Positions 19,130 through 27,675 of a stretch of DNA of 64,000 nucleotides are shown here, piece after piece. Position 1 is the stretch's first letter; the number at the start of each line of letters is the position of its first letter. This DNA comes from Kibdelosporangium persicum (GTDB lineage Bacteria > Actinomycetota > Actinomycetes > Mycobacteriales > Pseudonocardiaceae): the NCBI RefSeq assembly GCF_013280595.1, contig NZ_JAAATY010000038.1, positions 1 through 64,000 on the forward strand, read 5' to 3'. The translations under genes were made by a program, and so were the position numbers. Under the pieces are notes generated by a model. That model worked only from the letters and a program-made list of their open reading frames with translations. It ran no database searches and was not told the DNA's origin.

Positions 19130-20401
19130 GTGGACAGCACCGACATCGCAGGATCACCGGTGGGAACCGGTTCCCGACGGTCGCTCGGCGCCGTGTACGT
19201 CGCGGGCGCGGTGTCGGCGATGGGCACCCAGATGACCCTGTTGGCGCTGCCGTGGCTGATCCTGCAGAGCACCGGGTCGGCCACCATGACGGGACTGGTC
19301 TTCGCCGTGCAGGTGCTTCCCATGGCGTTGCTGGGATTCCTCGGCGGCGAGGTGATCCAGCGGCTCGGCGCCCGCCGCACCATGCTGCTCGCCGACGCGG
19401 CCCGCGGCCCGATCATCGCACTCGTCCCCGCGCTGTCCGCGATGGACATGCTCGGCTTCGGTGTGCTGCTGGTGATCGTCGCCGTGCTCGGGGTCCTCGG
19501 CGTTCCGTACTTCGCCGCGCAGCGGGTGCTGGCGACCGAGCTGGCTGGCTCGGACCAGAAGGCCCTCACCCGGGCCAACAGCGTGCTGGAGGGCGGCTTC
19601 AACACCGCCGCGTTCGCCGGTCCGGCGGTGGCCGGTGTGCTGATCGCGCTGCTGGGCGCGGAGCAGGTGCTGTGGTTCGACGCGGCGTCCTTCGGCCTGT
19701 CCTGCTTGCTGCTGTGGCGGTTCGTGCCGCGCGACGCGGGATCGGCGCAGCCCGCCGGCACGGCGCGCAAGGGGATGCTGGCCGGAGTGCGTGTCCTGCT
19801 GGCCGACGACTTCCTGCGGCCGGTGATGGCGTCCACCGTCACGTTCGGCTTCCTCGTCCGGATCCTGGGCATCGCCCTGCCGCTGCTCGCGTTCGACCGG
19901 TTCGGTGGTGACGCCGCGATCGGCGGCCTGCTGGTCGGCGGCTTCGGCGCCGGGGCGCTGATCGGATCGCTGATCAGTTACCTGATCGCGAACCGGCTGT
20001 CGACCGCGCGCCAGATGAGCCTGGCGACCATCCAGCTGGTGCTTCCGATGTGGGTGCTGCTGGCGCCCGTCCCGGTCGGCGTGCTCGTCGTGGCCTTGGC
20101 GCTGTCCGGCGCCTCGCTGCCGCTGTCCAACGCCCCGTTCTTCAGCATCCTGGTCACCCGGTTTCCCGGCGAGATCCGCGCCAAGGTGGTGCAGTCGGTG
20201 ATCACCATCAGCAACATCGCCGGCCCGCTCGGCTTTCTCACCGGGGGAGTGGTGATGGACCGCTTCGGCATCGCCGCCACCCTGCTGATCCTCGCGGCGC
20301 TGTCCAGCCTCGCGGCGGTCAACCTCCTGCTGGCCCTCCGGCGGCTGAACCGCCCACCGGGCACGGCCCGCCGGGCCGTGCCCGGCCTCGACATGTCCTG
20401 A
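19130..20401 (+). CDS. MFS-family exporter
   Basis: About 423 aa if started at the GTG at 19130, which has GGGAGA a few bases upstream; the frame stays open further 5', so the start is not certain. It is a 12-helix-type major facilitator with the loop motif RLGARRTMLLAD after helix 2 and the second-half equivalent near its centre; hydrophobic segments run through most of the chain. Such proteins sit in biosynthetic clusters as product exporters or self-resistance pumps in the cytoplasmic membrane. It lies between the two NRPS genes and the A-T/PKS genes in the same orientation, with a hairpin in its last codons. Confidence 0.85.
   Translation: MDSTDIAGSPVGTGSRRSLGAVYVAGAVSAMGTQMTLLALPWLILQSTGSATMTGLVFAVQVLPMALLGFLGGEVIQRLGARRTMLLADAARGPIIALVPALSAMDMLGFGVLLVIVAVLGVLGVPYFAAQRVLATELAGSDQKALTRANSVLEGGFNTAAFAGPAVAGVLIALLGAEQVLWFDAASFGLSCLLLWRFVPRDAGSAQPAGTARKGMLAGVRVLLADDFLRPVMASTVTFGFLVRILGIALPLLAFDRFGGDAAIGGLLVGGFGAGALIGSLISYLIANRLSTARQMSLATIQLVLPMWVLLAPVPVGVLVVALALSGASLPLSNAPFFSILVTRFPGEIRAKVVQSVITISNIAGPLGFLTGGVVMDRFGIAATLLILAALSSLAAVNLLLALRRLNRPPGTARRAVPGLDMS
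20357..20385 (+). terminator. Terminator-like hairpin inside the last codons of the exporter gene
   Basis: Perfect 13-bp stem (20357-20369 with 20373-20385) with a 3-nt loop, in the final 15 codons of the MFS gene and 60 bp before the next start. It could end or attenuate the transcript before the A-T/PKS operon, or simply be GC-rich coding sequence; its perfection argues for a function. Confidence 0.5.
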
Positions 20402-20445
20402 GTGGACCTCGATTTCCCGGTCAACTGGGCGAAAGTGAGCGTCGC

Positions 20446-22212
20446 ATGAACGACAAGTCCACCCGGTGCCTGCACGAGCAGTTCGCGCGCCACGCGGACG
20501 CCGCACCGGATGCGGTCGCCGTCGTGCACGGGGATCTGTCGATCACCTACGGCGATCTGCGGGCGCGGGCGGCGCACCTGGCCGCGGCCCTGCGCGACCA
20601 CGACGTCGGGCCCGACGTCGTGGTCGGCCTGCACGTCCCGCGATCGATCGACATGGTCGCCGGGATCCTGGGCATCCTCGAGGCGGGCGGGGCCTACCTC
20701 CCGCTGTGGACCGGTCATCCGGCGGACCGGCTGGAGTACATGCTCACCCACTCCGGCGCGACCGTCCTGGTGACGTCGGACGCGACGAGCGGAGGGCTGC
20801 CGGGATTCCGCGGAACCCGCCTCCCCGTCGACGCCCAGCCCACGACCCCGTCCGGGCCCGGGCGACGCGCGACGCCGGACCACCTCGCGTACGTGATCTA
20901 CACGTCCGGGACGACCGGCGTGCCCAAGGGCGTCGCCGTGCCACACCGTGCCGCCGCGCGCATCGTGCGGTCCGGGATCTACGGCACGTTCGACGCGGGG
21001 GAGACCTTCCTGCAGGCGTGCCCCCTGTCGTTCGACGCGTCGGTCTTCGAGATCTTCAGCTGCCTGGCCAACGGCGGCCGGCTCGTGTTGCTGCCCGGCC
21101 AGCGGGTCTCGCCGGACCTGATCGTGGACACGGTGCGCCGCTTCGCCGTCACCACGCTCTGGCTGACGCCCACCATGTTCAACCGGATGGTCGAGGACGA
21201 CATGCTCGACGGGATCGGCGTGCGGCAGTTCGTGCTCGGCGGCGAGACCCTGTCGAGCCCGCACGTCGCCCGTGCGATGAGCTCGGCCGGCGCCTTGTTC
21301 GCCAACGCGTACGGGCCGACCGAGGCCGGGGTCTTCGTCTGCTGCCACCCGTTGGCCCGAACCGACTTGGCACACTCCCCGCCGCCGGTCGGCAAACCGT
21401 TGCCCGGTACCGGGATTCAGGTCCTCGACGACCACATGCGCCCGGTACCCGACGGGCAACCCGGGGAGCTCTACCTCGGCGGAGACGCGTTGGCCCGCGG
21501 CTACCACCACCGGCCTGACCTGACGGCCGCGGCGTTCGTGCCCGATCCGTCCGGCGCCACCCTCGGCGGCCGGTTGTACCGCTCCGGAGACCTCGCCCGC
21601 GTGCTGCCCGGCGGCGTGGTCCAGGTACTGGGGCGGACCGACGACCAGGTCAAGATCCGGGGCAACCGGATCGAACTGGGCGAGGTCGAGTCGGCAGTGG
21701 CCCGGCTGCCGGAAGTCCGGCAGGCCGCCGTGCTGGACACGGTGACGCCGGGCGGCGAGCGAATCCTGGCCGCGTACATCGTCCCCGCGGGCGCCGCGCC
21801 GACTGTTTCGCAGTTGCGTCGTCAGCTGTCCGCGAGCCTGCCCGACTACATGGTCCCCTCCGAGTACCACCGCATCGACGCGCTCCCGCTCACCCAGCAC
21901 GGCAAACTCGACCGGGCCGCACTGCGCACCGGCACCGGCGCCACCCGGCTGGAGCTGGGCGTGCGTTATGTGGCCGCGGCGTCGGAGCTGGAGGGCGTGA
22001 TCGCCGCCGTGTGGACCGACCTGCTTGAGGTTCCCGCGGTGGGCGTGGACGACAACTACTTCGACCTGGGCGGCACGTCGGTGTCGGTCCAGGTGCTGCA
22101 CCGCCGGCTGCAACAGGAACTGGGCACGCGCCTGCCGGCGACAGCGCTCTACGAGTACCCGACGGTCCGCAGCCTGGCCGAGTCGATCGCGAGTTCGGGG
22201 GTACAGCGGTGA
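20446..22212 (+). CDS. Free-standing NRPS adenylation-carrier didomain (A-T)
   Basis: 588 aa; ATG at 20446, where homology to A domains begins. A domain motifs: YTSGTTGVPKG, NAYGPTE, YRSGDLAR and HGKLDR; the T domain contains YFDLGGTSVSVQ near the C-terminus. There is no C, E or TE domain. The hand-aligned code is DAFWVGAVFK, resembling the Val code DAFWIGGTFK; a small aliphatic amino acid is the best guess. Its stop overlaps the start of the PKS gene (GTGA), so it is coupled to a ketosynthase. The simplest role is to load an aminoacyl starter for the KS; serving as a site for a tailoring enzyme acting on the tethered amino acid is the alternative. Confidence 0.9.
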   Translation: MNDKSTRCLHEQFARHADAAPDAVAVVHGDLSITYGDLRARAAHLAAALRDHDVGPDVVVGLHVPRSIDMVAGILGILEAGGAYLPLWTGHPADRLEYMLTHSGATVLVTSDATSGGLPGFRGTRLPVDAQPTTPSGPGRRATPDHLAYVIYTSGTTGVPKGVAVPHRAAARIVRSGIYGTFDAGETFLQACPLSFDASVFEIFSCLANGGRLVLLPGQRVSPDLIVDTVRRFAVTTLWLTPTMFNRMVEDDMLDGIGVRQFVLGGETLSSPHVARAMSSAGALFANAYGPTEAGVFVCCHPLARTDLAHSPPPVGKPLPGTGIQVLDDHMRPVPDGQPGELYLGGDALARGYHHRPDLTAAAFVPDPSGATLGGRLYRSGDLARVLPGGVVQVLGRTDDQVKIRGNRIELGEVESAVARLPEVRQAAVLDTVTPGGERILAAYIVPAGAAPTVSQLRRQLSASLPDYMVPSEYHRIDALPLTQHGKLDRAALRTGTGATRLELGVRYVAAASELEGVIAAVWTDLLEVPAVGVDDNYFDLGGTSVSVQVLHRRLQQELGTRLPATALYEYPTVRSLAESIASSGVQR

Positions 22213-25200
22213 CCAACAAGGCGGTGACGTACCAGGAACCGATCGCCGTGGTCGGGATGGCGGCGACCATGCCCGGGGCGAACGACCTCGACGAGTTCTG
22301 GGCCAACCTGCGCGCCGGCCGTGAGTCGATCACGTTCGGACCCACCCCGGTCGTCGACGACGAACGGACCGGCAGGCGCTGGATCCACGCCCGCGGCGTG
22401 CTGGCCGATATTCGGCGCTTCGACTACGAGTTCTTCGGCATCCCCCGGCGGGAGGCCGAGATTCTCGATCCCCAGCACCGGCTGCTGCTCGAACACGCGT
22501 GGAGCGCGATGGAGGAAGCCGGTTACGACCCGCACCGGCTGACCGAGACGGTCGCGGTCTACACGGCGGTCGGTCCCAACACCTACCGCGAAGGCCGTGA
22601 GTTCGGTGCCCATTCGGCCGCCGAACGACTGCTGGTGGACCTGTCGAACGCCCCGGACACCCTGTCCACGCGCATTTCCTACAAGCTCGGCCTCACCGGT
22701 GAGAGCCTCAGCGTGCGTACGGCCTGCTCGTCCTCCATGGTCGCCGTGTACCTGGCTGCCGAGGCTGTCCGCACCGGCCGCGCCGGCATCGCGCTCGCCG
22801 GGGCGGCCAACGTCCGCTGCCACGACACCCTGGCCTACGAGCAGCAGGACGGGTTCATCCTGTCGGCCGACGGGCACACCCGGGCCTACGACCACCGCGG
22901 GACCGGGTACGTGGAAGGCGACGGCGTCGGTGTCGTCGTCCTTCGCAGGCTCTCGGACGCCATCGCCGACGGCGACCACATCCACGCCGTGATCCTCTCC
23001 GGTGCCATCAACAACGACGGCAAGGCCAAGATCGGGTTCTCCGCACCCGGCGTCGAGGGGCAGTCGGCGGCGATCAGCGCCGCGCTCGCCGCGTCGGGCG
23101 TTCCAGCGGAGTCGATCCACATGCTCGAGGGACACGGCACGGGCACCGCGGTCGGCGACCCGATCGAGGTCCGCGCGCTCACCAAGGCCTACCGCCGGTA
23201 CACCGGCGAAAGCGGGTTCTGCGCGCTGGGCTCCGTGAAGGCGAACATCGGGCACCTCGGCTACGCGTCGGGCATGGCCGGGCTGCTCAAGGCCATCCTG
23301 GCGGTCAAGCACGGCGAGATCCCGCCCGCGCCCGACTTCGACGAGCCCAACCCGGAGATCGACTTCGTGGACTCGCCGTTCCACGTCAACCGCACGCCGT
23401 TGCCGTGGCCGCCGGGCCCGCGCCGGGCCGGCGTCAGCAACTTCGGCATGGGCGGCACGAACGTCCACCTCATCGTGGAGCAGCCACCCGAGCCTCAGGC
23501 GGCGCGGCACGAACCCGCCGAGCACGCGGTGCTGCTGTCGGCCCGGACCGAGGGCGCCTTGCGCGCCATGCGAAAGCGGCTGCTGGCCTGGCTGACCGGA
23601 CAGCCGGACGCCGATCTGGCCGACGTCGCGTTCACCCTGGCGACCGGTCGCACGCCGCTGCCGTGCCGGTGGGCCGCCGTTGTCTCGTCCACAGTGGAGC
23701 TGGCGAACGCGTTGACCCGCGAGGCCGATCCGCGTGAGGACGAGCTGGCCCGCGCGTGGCTCGATGGGACCACTGTGGACTGGGCGCGGCGCTACGCCGG
23801 TCGGCGGCACCGTCGGCTGTCCCTGCCCACCTACCCGTGGCAGGGCGAAGAACTGTGGGTGCCGGTCACCGGGCACGACACCGGGCACGACACCGGGCCC
23901 GGCACCGTCACCGAGCCCGGAACGCAGGAGCAGCAACCAATCGAGCGGTGGCTGTACCGGCAGACGTGGACGAGGACGGCGCTGCCTCGACCCCACCACT
24001 ACGGCGATCTGGAGCGTACCGACGGTGCGTGCCTGGTGCTCGGCGGCGACAGCCGGTTGACGGCGGCAGTGCGAGCCCAGCTCACCGCGGCAGGGCTGAC
24101 CGTCGTCCCGGTCGAGCTGTCCGACGAATTCGACGTCGTGCCCGGCGGCGTGGTCCGCGTCCGGCAGGGCGACGCCGCCGACCTGGCCCGTTTGGTGGAG
24201 CACGCGGTCACCGAAGCCGGCCCGATCACACGGGTGGTGCACCTCTGGGCATACGGCGTGACCGGTGACCAGGCGATGTCCGTCGGCGTGCTGGGCACGC
24301 TGGCCCTCGTGCAGGCGCTGACGGCGGCCGGGCAGTCGCCGCGGCTGTGGGTCCTGACCCAGAACGCCCAGCCTGTCGGTGACGTGACGACGGTGTGTCC
24401 CGAGGCGGCAGCGCTGCTGGGCCTGGGCCAGGTCGTCGCGCAGGAGTACCCCGGCGTGCCCTGCCAGGGCATCGACTTCGCGGCAGGCGCCACCCCCGCC
24501 GGGGTCGCGGCCCGGCTGCTGGCCGAGATGGCGACCCCGCCGCAGGCACCGGAAATCGCCTACCGCGGCGCCGACCGGTATGAACCGGCGTTCGAACAGC
24601 TGGACACCGTGGGCGGTGCCGTCATGCCGGTCCGCCCGGACGGGGTCTACCTGATCGCGGGCGGCTCCGGCCGGATGGGCCTCGCGATCGCCGAGCACCT
24701 CGCCGCGTCCGGCGCCACCCGGATCGCGCTGGTGTCCCGCCGTGGCCCGGCACCCGGCAACGAGACGCTGCGCCGGCTCGGCGAACGGGGCGCCGAGGTG
24801 TTGACCCTGCGCGCCGACGTCGCCGACGAACCGCGGATGGCCCAGGTGATCGAGGAGGTCAACCGGCACTGGGGCCCGGTCAACGGGGTGGTGCACGCGG
24901 CCGGGATCGAGGCAGGCGGCAGCGGGTTCACGTTCATCGCCGACACCACCGCCGACCACGCGCGGGACATGCTGCGCCCCAAGACCACCGGCATCGCCGT
25001 TCTCGACCGCGTCACCCGTACCCAGCCGCTGGACTTCTGCCTGGTCTGTTCGAGCCTGAGCGCTGTCCTCGGTGGCATCACCTTCGGCGTCTACACCGCC
25101 GCCAACCGTTATCTGGACGCGTACGCGGACTGGCGCAGGGCGAACGGCGCACCGTGGGTGAGCGTCGACTGGGACGTGTGGCGGTTCGGCGACTCCCCGG

Positions 25201-25697
25201 CGGACTCCGGTGCGGGTCTGGGCGTCAGCTCCAGCCGGACGGCGATGAGCCTGGGGCAGGCGACCGGCCTGCTGGGCTCGATCATGGCAGGCGGGCACTC
25301 CCGGCTCGTGGTGTCGACGGTGCCGCTCGCCGAACGCGCCGAACGCGTCCGGCGGTTGCTGGGCGGCCGGGAGAGCGTCGAGGAAAGCGGTGCGCAGCAG
25401 GCTGGGACGTCCCAGGACGACCTGTGCGGCCACCTCAAGCAGATCGTCGGCGACCTCGTCGGCGTGGCCGACCTGGACGACGACGACGAACTGCTGGCCA
25501 TCGGCTGCGACTCGCTGACCTTTCTCGAGGCGCTCAAGCGCTGGGAGAGCCGGATCCGGGTGAAGGTGCCGATCACCCGGCTCTGGGGTTGCCGGACGTT
25601 CGCCGAACTCGCCGAGGCCGGCTCGCGGGTGGTCGGCGAACAACGAGCCATCGAGCGCGACGCCGGCCGTCAGTCGCTCCGTCACCTGGGCGGTTAA
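22209..25697 (+). CDS. AT-less type I PKS: KS-KR-ACP
   Basis: 1162 aa. KS spans about 10-430, with Cys173 in TACSSS and both His motifs (EGHGTGT, NIGHLGY). A KS-side linker follows and then directly the post-AT motif LSLPTYPWQ near residue 540: the acyltransferase domain is missing and only its flanks remain. KR spans about 790-1000 (GGSGRMG near 817, catalytic Tyr in VYTAAN near 961); ACP is about 1065-1140 (GCDSL near 1101). A discrete AT is encoded at 27668-28987, so the extender is loaded in trans; adjacent FkbH-type genes suggest hydroxymalonyl-ACP. One elongation and ketoreduction on the upstream A-T aminoacyl group would give a 4-amino-2,3-dihydroxyacyl chain (inference). A small tandem repeat occurs in the linker. 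Confidence 0.92.
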   Translation: MTNKAVTYQEPIAVVGMAATMPGANDLDEFWANLRAGRESITFGPTPVVDDERTGRRWIHARGVLADIRRFDYEFFGIPRREAEILDPQHRLLLEHAWSAMEEAGYDPHRLTETVAVYTAVGPNTYREGREFGAHSAAERLLVDLSNAPDTLSTRISYKLGLTGESLSVRTACSSSMVAVYLAAEAVRTGRAGIALAGAANVRCHDTLAYEQQDGFILSADGHTRAYDHRGTGYVEGDGVGVVVLRRLSDAIADGDHIHAVILSGAINNDGKAKIGFSAPGVEGQSAAISAALAASGVPAESIHMLEGHGTGTAVGDPIEVRALTKAYRRYTGESGFCALGSVKANIGHLGYASGMAGLLKAILAVKHGEIPPAPDFDEPNPEIDFVDSPFHVNRTPLPWPPGPRRAGVSNFGMGGTNVHLIVEQPPEPQAARHEPAEHAVLLSARTEGALRAMRKRLLAWLTGQPDADLADVAFTLATGRTPLPCRWAAVVSSTVELANALTREADPREDELARAWLDGTTVDWARRYAGRRHRRLSLPTYPWQGEELWVPVTGHDTGHDTGPGTVTEPGTQEQQPIERWLYRQTWTRTALPRPHHYGDLERTDGACLVLGGDSRLTAAVRAQLTAAGLTVVPVELSDEFDVVPGGVVRVRQGDAADLARLVEHAVTEAGPITRVVHLWAYGVTGDQAMSVGVLGTLALVQALTAAGQSPRLWVLTQNAQPVGDVTTVCPEAAALLGLGQVVAQEYPGVPCQGIDFAAGATPAGVAARLLAEMATPPQAPEIAYRGADRYEPAFEQLDTVGGAVMPVRPDGVYLIAGGSGRMGLAIAEHLAASGATRIALVSRRGPAPGNETLRRLGERGAEVLTLRADVADEPRMAQVIEEVNRHWGPVNGVVHAAGIEAGGSGFTFIADTTADHARDMLRPKTTGIAVLDRVTRTQPLDFCLVCSSLSAVLGGITFGVYTAANRYLDAYADWRRANGAPWVSVDWDVWRFGDSPADSGAGLGVSSSRTAMSLGQATGLLGSIMAGGHSRLVVSTVPLAERAERVRRLLGGRESVEESGAQQAGTSQDDLCGHLKQIVGDLVGVADLDDDDELLAIGCDSLTFLEALKRWESRIRVKVPITRLWGCRTFAELAEAGSRVVGEQRAIERDAGRQSLRHLGG
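23871..23906 (+). repeat. Tandem 12-bp repeat in the PKS linker
   Basis: Two perfect copies (23871-23882, 23883-23894) and a degenerate third encode GHDTGHDTGPGT, just after the point where the AT domain is missing. It is probably a flexible hinge between the post-AT linker and the KR region. Confidence 0.6.
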
Positions 25698-25717
25698 CCG
25701 CTGGAGATGAGCTGAAG

Positions 25718-26917
25718 ATGAGCATCAACGTCATGCGGGCACGGGCCGACACGCCCGGAGTGAACCACGTCGCCCACCTCAACAACGCGGGCGCCAGTCT
25801 CGCCCCGAAGCCGGTGGTCCAGGCGGTCATGAGCCACCTGCGGCTGGAATCGGAGGTGGGCCCGTACGAGGCCGCCGAGCTGGCCAGGGTGGCCCTGGAA
25901 CGAGGGCGTTCCGCGGTCGCCGAGCTGATCAACTGCCACACCGACGAAATCGCGATGTTCGAGAGCGCCACGAGGGCATGGGGAGCCGCGCTGGCCAGCA
26001 TTCCGCTGGGGCCCGGCGACCGCGTGCTCATCTCCCCGATGGAGTACGGCAGCAGCTACCTGGGATTCCTCCACCTCGCCCGGCGCACCGGCTGCCGGGT
26101 GGAGGTACTGCCCACGGACGCCGACGGCCTGGTGGACGCCGACGATCTGCGCGACCGGATCGACGAACGCGTCAAGCTGGTCGCGATGACCCACGTGCCG
26201 ATGCACGACGGCCTGATCTACCCGGTGGCCGCGATCGGCCGGACGGTCCGCGAATCGGGCATCCCTTACCTGGTCGACGCCAGCCAGTCGGTCGGGCAGC
26301 TGCCCGTCGACGTGCGGGAGATCGACTGCGACGTGCTGGTCGGCTGCGGCCGGAAGTTCCTGCGCGGTCCCCGGGGCACGGGCTTCCTCTACGCCCGGCG
26401 GGAGTTCGCCGAGCAGTTGCTGCCCGGCTCGGTCGGGCTCGACGGCGTGGCGTGGGACGGCGTCGGGTACCGGCTGGCACCCGGCGCCCGCCGGTTCGAC
26501 ACGTGGGAGACCAACTGCGCGAGCCGTATCGGGCTGGGCGTGGCCGTCGACTACGCACTGTCATGGGGGGTTGAGAACACCTGGCGCCGGATCCAGGTGC
26601 TGGCGGCGGGCTTACGCCGTGATCTCGCGGCCATCCCCGGCATCACCGTGGAGGACCGGGGCCGCGAACGGTACGGAACGGTCGCGCTGACCGTGCACGG
26701 TCATGCCGCGGAGCTCGTCCGGGCGCAGTTGCAGCGTGCCGGGATCAACACGTGGGTGTGCCTCTCCAACGCCGCGTGCGTCGACATGCAGCGCCGGGGG
26801 ATCAGCAGCCTGCTGCGGGTCTCCGTGCACTACTACAACTCGGTCGAGGAACTGACCCGGGTGTGCGACGTCCTCGAGTCGCTGACCGTCGGCACGGCGA
26901 TGCGGGCCGTGTCATGA
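25718..26917 (+). CDS. Class V aminotransferase-fold PLP enzyme
   Basis: 399 aa; ATG at 25718 in GATGAGCTGAAG context, 20 bp after the PKS stop. The N-terminus HLNNAGAS and the PLP-lysine region GCGRKFLRGPRGTG place it with class V enzymes (cysteine desulfurase, isopenicillin N epimerase, EgtE-like lyases). That fold carries out transamination, epimerisation and C-S lysis, so the reaction cannot be read from sequence. Its position between the PKS and the type II thioesterase fits a precursor-tailoring step, such as transamination of a keto acid from the polyketide branch. It contains one TTA leucine codon (26612-26614, residue 299), unusual at this GC content and suggestive of bldA control. 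Its stop overlaps the next ATG. Confidence 0.85.
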   Translation: MSINVMRARADTPGVNHVAHLNNAGASLAPKPVVQAVMSHLRLESEVGPYEAAELARVALERGRSAVAELINCHTDEIAMFESATRAWGAALASIPLGPGDRVLISPMEYGSSYLGFLHLARRTGCRVEVLPTDADGLVDADDLRDRIDERVKLVAMTHVPMHDGLIYPVAAIGRTVRESGIPYLVDASQSVGQLPVDVREIDCDVLVGCGRKFLRGPRGTGFLYARREFAEQLLPGSVGLDGVAWDGVGYRLAPGARRFDTWETNCASRIGLGVAVDYALSWGVENTWRRIQVLAAGLRRDLAAIPGITVEDRGRERYGTVALTVHGHAAELVRAQLQRAGINTWVCLSNAACVDMQRRGISSLLRVSVHYYNSVEELTRVCDVLESLTVGTAMRAVS

Positions 26918-27675
26918 CCGAGTCACCCTGGATCAGGCGGCCCCGCAAGGTGCCCGACGCCCGCATCAGGCTGTTCTGCGTACCGCACGCAGGTGCCGGT
27001 CCTTCGTTCTACGCCCGCTGGCTGACCGAACTCTCCCCCGCGGTCGAGGTGTGCCTGGTGAGCCTGCCCGGCCGCGAGACGCGGTTCGACGAGCCACCGA
27101 CCGAGGATCTCGGCTTCGTCGCCTCGCGGGTGGCCTCGGCCGCGCAGCCGCTGCTCGACCGGCCATTCGCGCTGTTCGGCCACAGCATGGGTGCGCTCGT
27201 CGCGTACGAGGTGGCTCACCGGCTCCCGTACGACCCGGAGCACCTGTTCGTCTCCGGGTCGCCGCCTGCGCACCTGCCAAGCGGCGAGCGGAGCATCGCG
27301 CATCTGCCGGACGCCGAGTTTCTGGCAGAGGTACGGCACGGTTATGGCGGTATCCCAAACTCGCTCTGGGCCGACCAGGACCTGATCCGCCTGCTGCTGC
27401 CGGTGCTGCGGGCTGACTTCGCCGCATGCGAGCGGTACCGGTGGCCCGGGCACCCGCCGTTGCGGTGCGACATCTCGGCACTGAGCGGCGCCGGGGACCA
27501 CTACGTGCCGCCGAGCGCACTGGCCGGCTGGGCAGACCTCACCTCCGGGCAGTGCACGACCCGTGTGATCGGCCAGGGCCACTTCAACCTCGTGTCCGAC
27601 CGGGCTGCCGTGCACCGGTTCGTCCGTGAGCGGCTCGGGCTCGTCCCGGCGACGGAAGGAGCTCGCCATGACTGA
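26914..27675 (+). CDS. Type II thioesterase (alpha/beta hydrolase)
   Basis: 253 aa; start ATG overlaps the upstream stop (ATGA). Nucleophile motif GHSMGA, an acidic residue in SGAGDHYV and a C-terminal His in GQGHFNL complete the triad. Type II thioesterases hydrolyse misprimed or stalled acyl groups from carrier proteins of PKS/NRPS lines; some release intermediates. Here it could also free the dihydroxy acid made by the AT-less PKS, which ends without its own TE (inference). Confidence 0.9.
   Translation: MTESPWIRRPRKVPDARIRLFCVPHAGAGPSFYARWLTELSPAVEVCLVSLPGRETRFDEPPTEDLGFVASRVASAAQPLLDRPFALFGHSMGALVAYEVAHRLPYDPEHLFVSGSPPAHLPSGERSIAHLPDAEFLAEVRHGYGGIPNSLWADQDLIRLLLPVLRADFAACERYRWPGHPPLRCDISALSGAGDHYVPPSALAGWADLTSGQCTTRVIGQGHFNLVSDRAAVHRFVRERLGLVPATEGARHD

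Noticed and set aside
22149-25685. 1178-aa open frame on the minus strand opposite the PKS
   Set aside because: Arg/Gly/His-rich translation without motifs; the plus strand has intact KS, KR and ACP signatures over the same span.
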